Below, piece after piece: positions 16,132 to 25,556 of a stretch of 64,000 nt of DNA (positions are counted from its first letter, which is position 1; each line of letters opens with the position of its first letter). A model generated the notes under the pieces. The model made no database searches and had not been told where the DNA came from. It saw only the letters and a list, made by a program, of their open reading frames with translations. Where the stretch lies: assembly GCA_025362735.1 (NCBI GenBank), contig JANYFL010000005.1, forward strand, positions 62,001 to 126,000. Direction: 5' to 3'. This stretch comes from Betaproteobacteria bacterium. GTDB taxonomy: Bacteria; Pseudomonadota; Gammaproteobacteria; Burkholderiales; Burkholderiaceae_D. The position numbers were made by a program, and so were the translations under genes.

Positions 16132-17037
16132 TCAGCAGTCAACCACCTCAAAGCCGCTGTGTGGCGCAGCTGTACCCCTTCGCAATTGGCCTCCAACAAA
16201 GTTCTTACCTTCGGTAGACTGCACGAGGCTTTTTAAGCGTGACTGAATCGCACCATCGGAAAACTTGGCCTGTCCCCTAGACTCACGATACACGGTAGTT
16301 AGCTCTGCAGTCCAAGACGTTTGCCCCAGTACGACCAACTGATCTGGCTGAACGTAGTCCACCTTTGCTGTGAGCCATGGAGGCACTTTGGTTTCGTCTC
16401 GGCAGATTCTGGTGCGATAGATTCTGGCACTGCTTTCGGACGGGTTCGCGGTCACCAGAACAAAATCCGTTCTGAGGTACTCGTCTAGGCGACCGTTATT
16501 TATTTCGTACCGCAAAATGTCGTTGATGGCAGTTTGAAAATCTTCTTGCAGGAGCGTAGCAAGAATCTCGCCCGTAAGTTTGGGTAGATTAGCGAGATGA
16601 AAGTCAATGGACTCATCAAAGACAGAGTCTGAACGCGACACAGCCAGCGATGAATTTTCTTTGACAATTTCGTAGTGCCCTGGAACACCTGGACCAGAAC
16701 CGCACCAGGTGTAAACCAAAGAGCTCAAGGTCCTGAGGAATGCCGCGATTACAGATCGGCCCAGAAATTCATTTCCGGCATAGGAAATTCCACAAGAGCC
16801 CTCGTGCGAGGGATTCAGGCGGTCAGTAGAAGTGCCCGCGAGATTGAAGATCGGGACACCAATGCGAATAGGAACACGCTCGATCTTTACAGCTTCATCT
16901 GAGACGACCCGCCTATCTTGTCCTGCTCCGCGGGACAGTCGCGAATCGCTGAATATGAATGCGTGCGTGAGTGGACTGCCCTTTGTTCCTGACAGTGCCC
17001 AAGGGTCTGAATCGTATCCCGCAACGACGATGGTCAT
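16132..17037 (-). CDS. Unrecognised protein, possible proteasome-like Ntn-hydrolase
   Basis: I do not recognise a named family for this 301-residue protein. Its layout resembles proteasome beta/HslV proteins. It starts MTIVVAGY, so removal of Met would expose Thr2. SDSR (Asp31) lies where Asp17 is expected, DEAVKIERV (Lys51) where Lys33 is expected, and FNLAGTSTDR resembles the GFAGGTADA strand of HslV. A later DFVLVTAN...ARIYRTRI...LVVLGQTS pattern fits the following strands and the G-S/T-G turn. No signal peptide or membrane segment is visible. No clear Shine-Dalgarno precedes the ATG. It stands alone between repeats and aqpZ, with no chaperone ATPase beside it. Confidence 0.6.
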   Translation of the reverse strand: MTIVVAGYDSDPWALSGTKGSPLTHAFIFSDSRLSRGAGQDRRVVSDEAVKIERVPIRIGVPIFNLAGTSTDRLNPSHEGSCGISYAGNEFLGRSVIAAFLRTLSSLVYTWCGSGPGVPGHYEIVKENSSLAVSRSDSVFDESIDFHLANLPKLTGEILATLLQEDFQTAINDILRYEINNGRLDEYLRTDFVLVTANPSESSARIYRTRICRDETKVPPWLTAKVDYVQPDQLVVLGQTSWTAELTTVYRESRGQAKFSDGAIQSRLKSLVQSTEGKNFVGGQLRRGTAAPHSGFEVVDC

Positions 17038-17042
17038 GAATT

Positions 17043-17077
17043 AAGGGAATTAAAGGGCCAAGGGAATTAAAGGGACC
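17043..17077. repeat. Tandem 17-base repeat
   Basis: AAGGGAATTAAAGGGCC at 17043-17059 is followed directly by AAGGGAATTAAAGGGACC at 17060-17077, and AAGG begins a third unit. It lies just upstream of the gene at 16132-17037, where a ribosome-binding site would be expected. Confidence 0.75.
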
Positions 17078-17155
17078 AAGGCGGACTTATTTTTCTTGTA
17101 CGGAAACCCATGCCCTTACCTTTTTTGCCAACAAAAGTGGTCGCAGATTATTACT

Positions 17156-17842
17156 TCACTCGTCTGAAGCAATGAAGCGATAAACCACCGACCCAATCAC
17201 TGCCCCCACAATCGGTGCAACCCAGAACAACCACAACTGACCCAACGCCCAGTCACCGACGAACACGGCCACACCGGTACTGCGTGCCGGATTGACTGAG
17301 GTGTTGGTCACGGGAATGCTGATGAGGTGGATCAGGGTCAGGCACAGGCCAATCGCAATCGGCGCGAAGCCTTGCGGCGCGCGCTTGTCGGTAGCACCCA
17401 TGATGACGATCAGGAACAGCATGGTCATGACAACTTCGGTGACTAGTGCGGCCAGTAGTGAGTAACCACCGGGCGAGTGGGCACCATAGCCATTCGAGGC
17501 GAAGCCAGCCGATACGTCGAAGCCGGCTTTGCCGCTGGCGATGACATACAAGACGCCACCGGCGACAATGCCGCCGAACACCTGGGCGACGATGTAAGGA
17601 ATCAGCTCTTTGGCAGGGAAGCGTCCACCGGCCCAGAGACCAATCGACACGGCAGGGTTCAAGTGGCAGCCGGAGATGTGACCAATGGCAAAGGCCATGG
17701 TCAGCACGGTCAGGCCGAAGGCGAGGGACACGCCATGCAGGCCGATGCCAACGCCGGGGAAGGCCGCCGCGAGGACGGCACTGCCGCAACCACCGAGCAC
17801 GAGCCAGAAGGTGCCAATAAATTCTGCGCTGTATTTTTTCAT
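17156..17842 (-). CDS. aqpZ: Aquaporin Z
   Basis: Inner-membrane water channel of the MIP family, 228 residues and six helices plus two half-helices carrying NPAVSIG and NPARSTG. The selectivity-filter residues of AqpZ are present: Phe in LAFGLTVL, His in LIHLISIP, Thr in [10 protein letters not shown], and Arg in NPAR. This points to water rather than glycerol. The ATG at 17842 has AAGGGA about ten bases upstream. A frame extending to 17929 would run into the repeat at 17901 and is rejected. The gene stands alone. Confidence 0.95.
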   Translation of the reverse strand: MKKYSAEFIGTFWLVLGGCGSAVLAAAFPGVGIGLHGVSLAFGLTVLTMAFAIGHISGCHLNPAVSIGLWAGGRFPAKELIPYIVAQVFGGIVAGGVLYVIASGKAGFDVSAGFASNGYGAHSPGGYSLLAALVTEVVMTMLFLIVIMGATDKRAPQGFAPIAIGLCLTLIHLISIPVTNTSVNPARSTGVAVFVGDWALGQLWLFWVAPIVGAVIGSVVYRFIASDE

Positions 17843-17900
17843 TGCTGTTTTCCCTTGAAGTGTTGGAGCTGAATTGAAGCTAAATTGAATAACTATTCCA

Positions 17901-17985
17901 CCGTCATTCCCGCGCAGGCGGGAATCCATGTTTCATCGAATTGCTGAAGGTCAAAATGGATTCCCGCCTGCGCGGGAATGACGGC
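17901..17985. repeat. Inverted pair of GTCATTCCCGCGCAGGCGGGAATCCA repeats
   Basis: CCGTCATTCCCGCGCAGGCG at 17901 is mirrored by CGCCTGCGCGGGAATGACGG ending at 17984, and each arm is itself a small hairpin (TTCCCGC-GCAG-GCGGGAA). This is a repeat type widespread in proteobacteria. It lies between divergent aqpZ and surE, close upstream of aqpZ. Confidence 0.85.
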
Positions 17986-18129
17986 GTTAGTTTTTTGAAA
18001 TTGTGCCCGAACCCAATGACATTTGGGGCACAAGAATCCCGGCAAATTGTAAACAAAGATTGAGCAGGGCTAGAATCCGGTCAGCGGCTATTATTTCTAA
18101 TATAAAAAAATATTTTCAGGGAGCAGGTC

Positions 18130-18882
18130 TTGCGTATTCTGGTCAGTAACGACGACGGTTATTTTTCGCCCGGCATCAAGGCCCTGGCCGAGGCGATGAA
18201 GTCATTGGGTGATGTCATCGTCGTGGCGCCGGAACAGAACCACAGCGGGGCCTCGAATTCGCTGACGTTAAGCCGACCCTTGAGCGTGCGCGAGACGGCC
18301 GATGGCGTGCGCTACGTCAACGGCACGCCGACTGATTGCGTGCATATTGCGCTGACCGGTCTGCTGGAATTGAAACCCGATATCGTTGTGTCCGGTATCA
18401 ACGATGGACAGAACATGGGCGATGACACCATCTATTCGGGAACAGTGGCCGCGGCCATGGAAGGCTACCTGTTCGGTGTGCCGTCATTTGCCTTTTCAAT
18501 GGTGCAGAGAGGTTGGGAGCATCTCGATACGGCAGCGCGCGTGGCGCATGACATCGTAGAGCGGCACTTGCATCATTCGCTCGTGGATGCGGTCAAGGTG
18601 CCGTTCCTGCTCAACGTCAACATTCCGAACCGGCCTTACGATGAGTTGCAGGGCATGGCGTGTACGCGGCTGGGCAAGCGGCATCAGTCTGAGCCGGTGT
18701 TCAAACAGGAAAGCCCACGCGGCGAAACGATTTACTGGATCGGCCATGCCGGAAGCGCGCGCGATGCGGGGCCGGGAACGGATTTTCATGCGGTGGTGAA
18801 TGGACAGGTCTCGGTAACGCCTTTGCAGATTGATCTGACTCACGTGGAGCAGATGCGCAAGGTTTCTGAGTGGCTCCGTTGA
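18130..18882 (+). CDS. surE: 5'/3'-nucleotidase SurE
   Basis: Metal-dependent nucleoside monophosphate phosphatase used in stationary-phase survival, 250 residues. The N-terminal [15 protein letters not shown] holds the Asp-Asp metal ligands, followed by [14 protein letters not shown] and the [11 protein letters not shown] motif. It starts with TTG, preceded by AGGGAGCAGG, at exactly the place where SurE normally begins (M-R-I-L). It is the first gene of surE-pcm-nlpD-rpoS. The upstream region (17986-18129) is AT-rich near 18090-18115 and probably holds the promoter. Confidence 0.96.
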   Translation: MRILVSNDDGYFSPGIKALAEAMKSLGDVIVVAPEQNHSGASNSLTLSRPLSVRETADGVRYVNGTPTDCVHIALTGLLELKPDIVVSGINDGQNMGDDTIYSGTVAAAMEGYLFGVPSFAFSMVQRGWEHLDTAARVAHDIVERHLHHSLVDAVKVPFLLNVNIPNRPYDELQGMACTRLGKRHQSEPVFKQESPRGETIYWIGHAGSARDAGPGTDFHAVVNGQVSVTPLQIDLTHVEQMRKVSEWLR

Positions 18883-18892
18883 TCGCATCAAT

Positions 18893-19717
18893 ATGAAACC
18901 GCGCAATCCTCACAAATCCTGGATGACAGAAATGAAGTCGCCAGTTTCAACGGCTCAAGGCAAGGTGGTGGGTAAACCTGTAACGGCGAAAGTACAAAAT
19001 GCAAACCTTGGAGCGAGTCCTGCTCATAAACAGAAACTAATAACAACGGGAACATCCTTACCCGTACCGTCGGGAGTGGGATTGGCTTCGGAGCGATTGC
19101 GTGCGCATATGGTTGAACGCTTGCGTGAGAGTGGCATAAGAAACGCCAATGTATTGGCGGCGATGGGCTTGATCGAACGACATCGCTTTGTCGATGAAGC
19201 ACTTGCCAGCAGGGCTTATGAAAACACGGCGTTACCGATTGGGCATGCGCAAACGATTTCGCAGCCTTACATCGTCGCGCGCATGACTGAATTGTTGCTG
19301 GCGGGTGAAGCGCCAATGGACAAGGTGTTGGAGATTGGAACCGGCTGCGGTTACCAGGCTGCGATATTGAGCCGTGTGGTCAAGGAGGTGTATAGCATCG
19401 AGCGGATTCGTGCTTTGCATGACCGCGCACGATCCAATCTCCGTCCCTTCCGTTTGCCCAATCTTCGCCTGGTTTATGGTGATGGCTTACTCGGTGTCCC
19501 GGATGCTGCACCTTTTGATGCCATGTTGATTGCCGCTGCGGCTGATGATCTGCCCAGGGGCCTGCTCGAACAACTCCGAATTGGGGGTAGGGCACTGGCA
19601 CCCTTAGGGAATCAGGAACAATCCTTATGTCTGATTGTCCGAACGGCTGAACAAACCTGGTCCCGAATGGAGCTTGAACCCGTACGTTTTGTACCACTTT
19701 TATCAGGACAAATTTAA
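18893..19717 (+). CDS. pcm: Protein-L-isoaspartate O-methyltransferase
   Basis: SAM-dependent enzyme that methylates L-isoaspartyl residues in damaged proteins to start their repair. The catalytic core begins near residue 65 (RLRAHMVERLRESGIRN) and includes PIGHAQTISQPYIVARMTELL and the SAM-binding VLEIGTGCGYQAAILS. About 60 polar residues precede the core; such extensions are known in betaproteobacterial Pcm. ATG 18893 is the first start, and an internal ATG at 18923 is an alternative. It lies ten bases after surE. Confidence 0.94.
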   Translation: MKPRNPHKSWMTEMKSPVSTAQGKVVGKPVTAKVQNANLGASPAHKQKLITTGTSLPVPSGVGLASERLRAHMVERLRESGIRNANVLAAMGLIERHRFVDEALASRAYENTALPIGHAQTISQPYIVARMTELLLAGEAPMDKVLEIGTGCGYQAAILSRVVKEVYSIERIRALHDRARSNLRPFRLPNLRLVYGDGLLGVPDAAPFDAMLIAAAADDLPRGLLEQLRIGGRALAPLGNQEQSLCLIVRTAEQTWSRMELEPVRFVPLLSGQI

Positions 19718-19811
19718 GCCTGACTGCGAACCCGTAGATCTCAACAGAATCGGCGATGTTGTGGGTTAAACTGCAGGCTTGATTCACTGCTCTCATGCTT
19801 ATTTCTGGGAT

Positions 19812-20741
19812 ATGTCTACGATGTTTCGATTGACTCGCTTTCAATTGTTCAGGTCTGGCCTTGTAGCAATGAGCATGTTGCTCGCTGCCTGTGCGACCCA
19901 GAGCCCGCCTTCAGTGCCGGTGGTTGAACGTACACCATCCACGATCCCTGCAACGCCTACGCAAGCCACTGAGCAAGCCCCGGAGGTCAAGCCGGGCACG
20001 TACACGGTCAAGCGCGGGGACACGCTCATTAGCATTGCTCTGCAGACTGGGCAAGACTACAAAGATATTGCACTCTGGAACAATCTTGAAAACCCATACG
20101 TCATTTATGTGGGTCAGGTGCTGCGTATCCTGCCACCCGATGGTGCAATTGCACTGCCGGTTGGTAGTGCCCCCGCATCTGCTCCTGCCAATGTTCCAAC
20201 GAACAATACGCCGACATTCAAGGTTGAACCTCTGGGAAGTAAACGGCCTTACTCCGATGCTGCATTGGCCGAGTTGTCCAAGTCGGATAGTACCGGTTTG
20301 ACTAATGGCAGCGTGCCACCAGTTACTAAACCAGAACCACCCAAGGCTGATGTCGATGTGGGCGATGCCAATCTCGGCTGGATCTGGCCTGCGTCAGGCA
20401 AGGTTGCTCAGGAATACAACGAGGCTCGCAACAAAGGGGTATCGATCGCGGGCAAGATGAGTGATCCGGTGATTGCGGCGGCAGATGGCAAGGTGCTTTA
20501 TGTCGGCAGTGGCATCAGAGGTTATGGCAATCTCGTCATCATCAAGCACAACAGTAATTTTGTTTCGGTCTATGCCCACAACAGCAATGTCTTGGTCAAG
20601 GAAGAGCAAGTGATCAAGAAAGGGCAGAAGATCGCCGAGATGGGTAATACAGATGTCGACAATAAGGAAGTCAGTCTGCATTTCGAAATTCGCAGCCAGG
20701 GCAAGCCGGTTGACCCTCTGAAATATCTTCCTTCCAGATAA
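19812..20741 (+). CDS. nlpD: NlpD lipoprotein (LysM, degenerate M23 domain)
   Basis: Outer-membrane lipoprotein that activates cell-wall amidases during division. It has a lipoprotein signal (LVAMSMLLAAC), a LysM domain near residues 60-105 (GTYTVKRGDTLISIALQTG), a proline/alanine-rich linker and a C-terminal M23-type domain. The first zinc-ligand motif of active M23 enzymes (H-x3-D) is replaced by NKGVS, so it should be an activator rather than an enzyme. The start could be 19812 or 19821, and an earlier frame start at 19779 is less likely. The main rpoS promoter is expected inside this gene, as in other proteobacteria. Confidence 0.92.
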   Translation: MSTMFRLTRFQLFRSGLVAMSMLLAACATQSPPSVPVVERTPSTIPATPTQATEQAPEVKPGTYTVKRGDTLISIALQTGQDYKDIALWNNLENPYVIYVGQVLRILPPDGAIALPVGSAPASAPANVPTNNTPTFKVEPLGSKRPYSDAALAELSKSDSTGLTNGSVPPVTKPEPPKADVDVGDANLGWIWPASGKVAQEYNEARNKGVSIAGKMSDPVIAAADGKVLYVGSGIRGYGNLVIIKHNSNFVSVYAHNSNVLVKEEQVIKKGQKIAEMGNTDVDNKEVSLHFEIRSQGKPVDPLKYLPSR

Positions 20742-20756
20742 TCGCTTTTCATCTCC

Positions 20757-21938
20757 ATGACGAGCCATTCTGCGTCGCTGCCAACCCGCCATGCAAACGT
20801 GAAGAATAAATTGCATGGGGATGATCACGGTGAAATCATCGTTGATCTTGAAGAGATTGAAGCTGTGCGGCGTCAGCAACAGGATCCAACACCCGATGAG
20901 GAAGTCGAGCAGGACCTCGCCGATTTGGCCGAGCCGGATGACATCGTCGCACTGACCGATGATTCCCAAGGTGCAATCGATCATGCCCTGGTGACAGCTG
21001 AGGCGGACGAAGAAGAGGCAGAGGATCGCGATCCGCAAGCAGCCAAGCGCGTTCAAGGTATTGCAGTCGAGCCGGTGGAAGTCAATGAAATGGCGACCGA
21101 CGGCATCCAGCATTATTTGCAAAAGATTGGTACGCGTCCTTTGCTGACGCCCGAACAAGAGCTGGCAACTTCGACGCTTGCGGCAGCAGGTGATTTTTCT
21201 GCACGCCAGAAAATGATTGAGCATAATTTGCGTCTGGTCGTCAGCATTGCCAAGCATTATCTGAATCGCGGCGTCGCGATGATGGACCTGATCGAAGAAG
21301 GCAATCTGGGTTTGATTCACGCTCTGGAGAAATTCGATCCTTCGCGTGGCTTCCGCTTTTCGACCTATGCAACTTGGTGGATTCGCCAAGCCATTGAGCG
21401 GGCCATTCTGAATCAATCCCGTACCGTGCGTTTACCAGTGCATGTCGTGCGTGACCTCAATCAGGTTCTGCGCGGCAAGCGTCATCTTGAAGAGGCGGCT
21501 CGTGCTGAGTCGGGCGGCTCGGGACGCGAAGTGACGCATGAGCAGATTGCTCATATGCTGGGCAAGACCCGAGATGAAGTGACCGACATTCTCGCGCTTT
21601 CAGAACATACAGCGTCACTGGATGCACCTCTGGATATTGACCCCAGTCTCTCATTGGGCGATACGATTGCGGATACGGGATCGAGTACCGAAGACCGCAC
21701 TCTGAATCATCAGATTGAGGTGCTGGTTCAGGAGTGGCTGGAGGAAATGCCGTCACGGCAACGCCTGGTGATTGAACGCCGCTTCGGCTTGAATAATTAT
21801 GATCCTGCAACCCTTGAAGACTTGGCCGATGAATTGATGCTGACGCGCGAGCGGGTACGGCAGATTCAGCAGGAAGCATTGATCAAACTTAAAAAGTCGC
21901 TCAAGAAAAAGGGGCTTGGCCGCGATGCATTTCTTTAA
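20757..21938 (+). CDS. rpoS: RNA polymerase sigma factor RpoS
   Basis: General stress and stationary-phase sigma factor, 393 residues. A long acidic N-terminal stretch of about 110 residues precedes region 1.2 ([21 protein letters not shown]). Region 2 follows ([48 protein letters not shown]), then region 3 ([12 protein letters not shown]) and the region 4 helix-turn-helix ([20 protein letters not shown]). The acidic part is longer than in E. coli RpoS; other betaproteobacterial forms are also extended. It lies 15 bases after nlpD. Confidence 0.96.
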   Translation: MTSHSASLPTRHANVKNKLHGDDHGEIIVDLEEIEAVRRQQQDPTPDEEVEQDLADLAEPDDIVALTDDSQGAIDHALVTAEADEEEAEDRDPQAAKRVQGIAVEPVEVNEMATDGIQHYLQKIGTRPLLTPEQELATSTLAAAGDFSARQKMIEHNLRLVVSIAKHYLNRGVAMMDLIEEGNLGLIHALEKFDPSRGFRFSTYATWWIRQAIERAILNQSRTVRLPVHVVRDLNQVLRGKRHLEEAARAESGGSGREVTHEQIAHMLGKTRDEVTDILALSEHTASLDAPLDIDPSLSLGDTIADTGSSTEDRTLNHQIEVLVQEWLEEMPSRQRLVIERRFGLNNYDPATLEDLADELMLTRERVRQIQQEALIKLKKSLKKKGLGRDAFL

Positions 21939-21955
21939 AGTTTGATCCAGCCAGC

Positions 21956-22729
21956 ATGATCCCTGTACTTGTTTTCGATATTGAAACCATCCCGGATGTA
22001 AATGGACTGCGCGCCCTGAATGCCTGGGATGCGGGTCTGTCCGATGTGGAAGTGGCTCAGCGGGCGTTTACTGAACGCGTAGAAAAGACTGGGCGTGATT
22101 TCATGCCGCACCATCTTCAGCGCATCGTTGCCATTTCTTGCGTGTTTCGCGACGATGAGGGTTTGCGCGTGCGCTCACTGGGTAATCTTGGTGACGGCGA
22201 AGCGCGACTGGTACAGGATTTTTTTCGCACCGTTGAAAAATACACACCGCAACTCGTGTCGTGGAATGGCGGAGGTTTTGATCTGCCGGTGCTGCATTAT
22301 CGTGGCCTTGTTCATGGCATTCAGGCCGGACGATATTGGGATCTCGGTGAAGATGATCGTGATTTCAAATGGAATAACTACATCAGCCGTTACCATACGC
22401 GCCATCTCGATTTGATGGACTTGCTGGCCATGTATCAACCTCGTGCGAGTGCACCGCTGGACGCGATGGCCAAGCTTTGTGGTTTTCCCGGCAAGCTCGG
22501 CATGGACGGAAGCAAGGTCTGGCAGGCGTATCAGGATGGGCAACTCGCTGAGATTCGTAATTATTGTGAGACCGATGTGATGAATACCTGGCTGGTGTAC
22601 TGCCGCTTTCAGTTGATGCGTGGGGCATTGTCGTCATCCGCGTATGAGGCCGAGATCACGCTCGCACGCAATACACTCGCCAATTTGCCGGACCCGCACT
22701 GGAAGGAATATCTCCAGGCCTGGTCTTGA
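21956..22729 (+). CDS. Predicted 3'-5' exonuclease related to PolB exonuclease domain
   Basis: A 257-residue protein of the DnaQ/PolB-like exonuclease fold without a polymerase domain. Acidic exonuclease motifs are visible: VFDIETIPD at the N-terminus (Asp and Glu of ExoI), LVSWNGGGFDLPVL (ExoII) and YCETDVMNTWLVY (ExoIII). It lies 17 bases after rpoS and may be co-transcribed. Family members are annotated as predicted 3'-5' exonucleases, and their cellular role is not established. Confidence 0.88.
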   Translation: MIPVLVFDIETIPDVNGLRALNAWDAGLSDVEVAQRAFTERVEKTGRDFMPHHLQRIVAISCVFRDDEGLRVRSLGNLGDGEARLVQDFFRTVEKYTPQLVSWNGGGFDLPVLHYRGLVHGIQAGRYWDLGEDDRDFKWNNYISRYHTRHLDLMDLLAMYQPRASAPLDAMAKLCGFPGKLGMDGSKVWQAYQDGQLAEIRNYCETDVMNTWLVYCRFQLMRGALSSSAYEAEITLARNTLANLPDPHWKEYLQAWS

Positions 22730-22789
22730 GTTTCTCTTTACTGACTGCGTTTTGATTGCAGCGTTCTTTGTTGTTCCTGAATTTTCCCC

Positions 22790-24145
22790 ATGCAGAATCC
22801 AGAAATCCTGATTGAATCGCTCGACCATGAAGGTCGAGGCATAGGCCGTGTTGGCGATGTCCCTGACGGCAAGGTTATTTTTGTTGAAGGTGGCTTGGTC
22901 GGCGAACGGGTGCGCTACTCCAGCTATCGCAAAAAACCGAGTTATGAGAATGCCATCGCAACCGAAATTCTTCGCGCCAGTTCAACACGCGTGGTTCCGA
23001 CGTGCCCACACTTCGGTGTTTGCGGTGGCTGTTCAATGCAGCATCTGGACGCACGTGCTCAGGTCGCCGTGAAGCAGCGGGTGCTCGAAGACAATCTTTG
23101 GCACATTGGAAAGCTGAGGCCGGATATTGTCTACCGTCCGATATATGGGCCGAGTTGGGGCTATCGCTATCGAGCCCGTTTGTCGGTTCGGCATGTGGTT
23201 AAAAAGGGCGGAGTGCTCGTCGGTTTTCACGAAAAGCGCAGTAGCTTTGTTGCCGACATGCGTGAATGCCACGTGCTGCCAGAAAAAGTATCCAAGCTAC
23301 TGGTGCCATTGCGCGAACTGATTGGCGCACTATCGATTCGTGATCGCCTGCCTCAGATTGAACTCGCGATGGGAGATGGGAACGATGCAATGGGAGGTGA
23401 GCCCGTCATCGTTCTGGTATTGCGTATTCTTGACCCGTTGAGCTCTGACGATGAAGGATTGGTGCGTGCGTTTGCAGACCAGCATCGCGTGGACTTCTGG
23501 TTGCAGAGCAAAGGACCGGATACGATCACGCCCTTTTATCCTGCAGAGTCCAGACTAGCTTATGGTTTACCTGCATTCGGCATCAAGATGCCGTTCAGAC
23601 CCGCCGACTTTACGCAGGTCAATTCCTTCATAAACCGGGTTTTGGTCAGCCGCGCTTTAAAGCTGCTTGATCCGCAACCACACGAACGCATCGCCGATCT
23701 GTTCTGCGGCTTGGGCAATTTCACGCTGCCGATTGCGCGAACCGCCAGAGAGGTGATCGGTATCGAAGGGAGTGCCGCCTTGACTGAGCGCGCGGCGAAT
23801 AATGCGGCGTTGAATGGACTGTCGCACAAAACGCATTTCTCGGTAGCGAATTTATTCGAAGCAAGTCTCGAACAATTTCGTTCACTCGGGCACTTCGACA
23901 AAATGCTGATCGATCCGCCGCGAGAAGGGGCGTTTGAAGTTGCCAAGGTGCTTTGTCAATTGGGCGATCAGGCTCCTGGCCGTATCGTCTATGTGTCCTG
24001 CAATCCATCTACACTGGCGCGCGATGCGGCGTTGCTGGTACATGAAGGACCTTATCGCCTGGTCGGCGCGGGCGTGGTCAATATGTTTCCCCAGACCTCG
24101 CATGTTGAGTCGATTGCCATGTTCGAACGCACGCTCGAGAATTAA
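22790..24145 (+). CDS. rlmD: 23S rRNA (uracil(1939)-C(5))-methyltransferase RlmD
   Basis: SAM-dependent rRNA methyltransferase of 451 residues. An N-terminal TRAM domain is followed by the iron-sulfur cysteines [15 protein letters not shown], with the fourth in MRECHVL. The SAM site is [17 protein letters not shown], and the catalytic cysteine lies in [14 protein letters not shown]. The length and motif order are those of E. coli RlmD. A strong bidirectional terminator follows 13 bases after the stop. Confidence 0.95.
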   Translation: MQNPEILIESLDHEGRGIGRVGDVPDGKVIFVEGGLVGERVRYSSYRKKPSYENAIATEILRASSTRVVPTCPHFGVCGGCSMQHLDARAQVAVKQRVLEDNLWHIGKLRPDIVYRPIYGPSWGYRYRARLSVRHVVKKGGVLVGFHEKRSSFVADMRECHVLPEKVSKLLVPLRELIGALSIRDRLPQIELAMGDGNDAMGGEPVIVLVLRILDPLSSDDEGLVRAFADQHRVDFWLQSKGPDTITPFYPAESRLAYGLPAFGIKMPFRPADFTQVNSFINRVLVSRALKLLDPQPHERIADLFCGLGNFTLPIARTAREVIGIEGSAALTERAANNAALNGLSHKTHFSVANLFEASLEQFRSLGHFDKMLIDPPREGAFEVAKVLCQLGDQAPGRIVYVSCNPSTLARDAALLVHEGPYRLVGAGVVNMFPQTSHVESIAMFERTLEN

Positions 24146-24152
24146 TGGCAAC

Positions 24153-24182
24153 AAAAAAGCCCGCATCAGCGGGCTTTTTTTT
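24153..24182. terminator. Bidirectional Rho-independent terminator between rlmD and yccA
   Basis: The stem GCCCGC-ATCA-GCGGGC (24159-24174) is flanked by a run of A on the left and at least eight T on the right. It can stop transcription of rlmD on the plus strand and of the convergent Bax1-family gene on the minus strand. Confidence 0.93.
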
Positions 24183-24208
24183 GACGGCTGAATAACTAGT
24201 CTGAGTAC

Positions 24209-24907
24209 CTAGTCCCTGTTGCCGCCGAAAATGCCGAGGATGGCCAGCAAATTCACGAACACATTGTAAATGTCCAGATAAATGGCCAGTGTGGCACTGA
24301 TGTAGTTGGTTTCGCCGCCATTGATCACGCGCTGCACGTCATACAGCATGAAGCCTGAAAAGATGGCGATGGCCAGTATCGATACGGTCAACATCAAGGC
24401 AGGTAATTGCAGAAAAATGTTGGCCAGTGCCGCGACAAAAATCACCAAGGCGCCGATCATCAGCCACTTGCCCATACCTGAAAAATCACGTTTGCTGACG
24501 GTGGCAATCGTGGCCATGGAGCCGAAAATGATTGCAGTACCGCCAAATGCCAGCATGATCAGCGATGCGCCGTTGGAAAACCCCAGCACGAAGGCCAGCA
24601 TCCGCGACAGCATCAGTCCCATGAAGAAAGTGAAGCCGAGCAGCAGGGCAACGCCTACAGAGCTGTTCTTGTAGCGTTCAATGGCAAACATCATCCCGAA
24701 TGCGCCAACCAGGAAAACGATGGTGGACACGCCGGGACGCATGGCGGCGAGATTGAGTTGCAGACCCAGCCAGGCACCAAATATCGTTGGAACCATTGAG
24801 AGCGCCAGCAGCCAATAGGTATTGCGTAGCACCTTGTTGCGGGTGGCAACTGCACCGGCCACTCCACCTGCAGCATAGGGATTGGCGTTTTGCAGATCGT
24901 TGTACAT
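24209..24907 (-). CDS. Bax inhibitor-1 / YccA family membrane protein
   Basis: A 232-residue protein with seven predicted membrane helices and the family signature near GGETNYISATLAIYLDIYNVFVNLL at the C-terminus. Members include YccA and YbhL of E. coli. YccA interacts with the FtsH protease, whose other modulators HflK and HflC are encoded at 36567-38665. Which paralogue this is cannot be decided by eye. The start has GGAG five bases upstream. It is divergent from ndk. Confidence 0.9.
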   Translation of the reverse strand: MYNDLQNANPYAAGGVAGAVATRNKVLRNTYWLLALSMVPTIFGAWLGLQLNLAAMRPGVSTIVFLVGAFGMMFAIERYKNSSVGVALLLGFTFFMGLMLSRMLAFVLGFSNGASLIMLAFGGTAIIFGSMATIATVSKRDFSGMGKWLMIGALVIFVAALANIFLQLPALMLTVSILAIAIFSGFMLYDVQRVINGGETNYISATLAIYLDIYNVFVNLLAILGIFGGNRD

Positions 24908-25051
24908 TGCATCTCCTGAGAAAAATGAGCAATTTGCTCAAAGCTAAGAGTAACAAAGTCCATGAAAGTTGCAAAACGTTCATTCGTCGCCCCTGAGTAG
25001 TCTGGTGAGCGGCTATGCCTTGATCTAAAGGGTCAATAATATAGGTCAACA

Positions 25052-25060
25052 TGCTATAAT
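25052..25060 (+). promoter_or_regulatory. Extended -10 promoter of ndk
   Basis: TGCTATAAT is a perfect extended -10 element (TG-n-TATAAT). No convincing -35 box stands upstream, which fits an extended -10 promoter. Transcription would start about 40 bases before the ndk ATG at 25107. Confidence 0.75.
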
Positions 25061-25106
25061 TTAGGGCTAATTTTTGAACTAATCCCTTATTTTTCTTGGA
25101 GTTTTT

Positions 25107-25532
25107 ATGGCAATCGAGCGTACCCTATCGATCATCAAACCGGACGCAGTGGCAAAGAATGTCATCGGCCAGATTTACAGCCGTTTTGAAGGCGCCGGGC
25201 TGAAAGTCATCGCTGCACGCATGACCCAGTTGTCCCAGGCCGAAGCCGAAGGGTTTTATGCTGTGCACAAGGCACGACCATTTTTCAAGGATCTAGTCAG
25301 TTTCATGATCTCGGGTCCCGTGATGGTACAGGTCCTGGAAGGCGAAGGAGCCATTCTGAAAAACCGCGATCTGATGGGCGCAACCGACCCGAAAAAGGCC
25401 GATAAAGGCACTATTCGCGCTGACTTTGCCGATAGTATTGATGCCAATGCCGTGCATGGTTCCGACGCTGTCGAGACCGCAGCAGTAGAAATCGCTTATT
25501 TCTTCCCGGCCCTCAACATCTACTCGCGCTGA
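25107..25532 (+). CDS. ndk: Nucleoside diphosphate kinase
   Basis: Transfers the gamma phosphate between nucleoside tri- and diphosphates to balance NTP pools. The 141-residue protein has the usual length. The start [15 protein letters not shown] and the active-site histidine in NAVHGSDA are both intact. The start is preceded by CTTGGAGTTTTT. It opens a run of core genes (rlmN, pilW, rodZ, ispG, hisS) whose order is typical of betaproteobacteria. Confidence 0.97.
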   Translation: MAIERTLSIIKPDAVAKNVIGQIYSRFEGAGLKVIAARMTQLSQAEAEGFYAVHKARPFFKDLVSFMISGPVMVQVLEGEGAILKNRDLMGATDPKKADKGTIRADFADSIDANAVHGSDAVETAAVEIAYFFPALNIYSR

Positions 25533-25556
25533 TCACCCAGGCGCATTGCTCGTTCT

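Noticed and set aside
16132-17037. Calling the orphan gene HslV
   Set aside because: It is much longer than HslV, has an insertion before the Asp motif and has no hslU next to it. Only a distant fold-level similarity is claimed.
20394-21416. Minus-strand open frame of 340 codons over nlpD and rpoS
   Set aside because: It is a shadow of two well-supported plus-strand genes and shows no domain or initiation signal.
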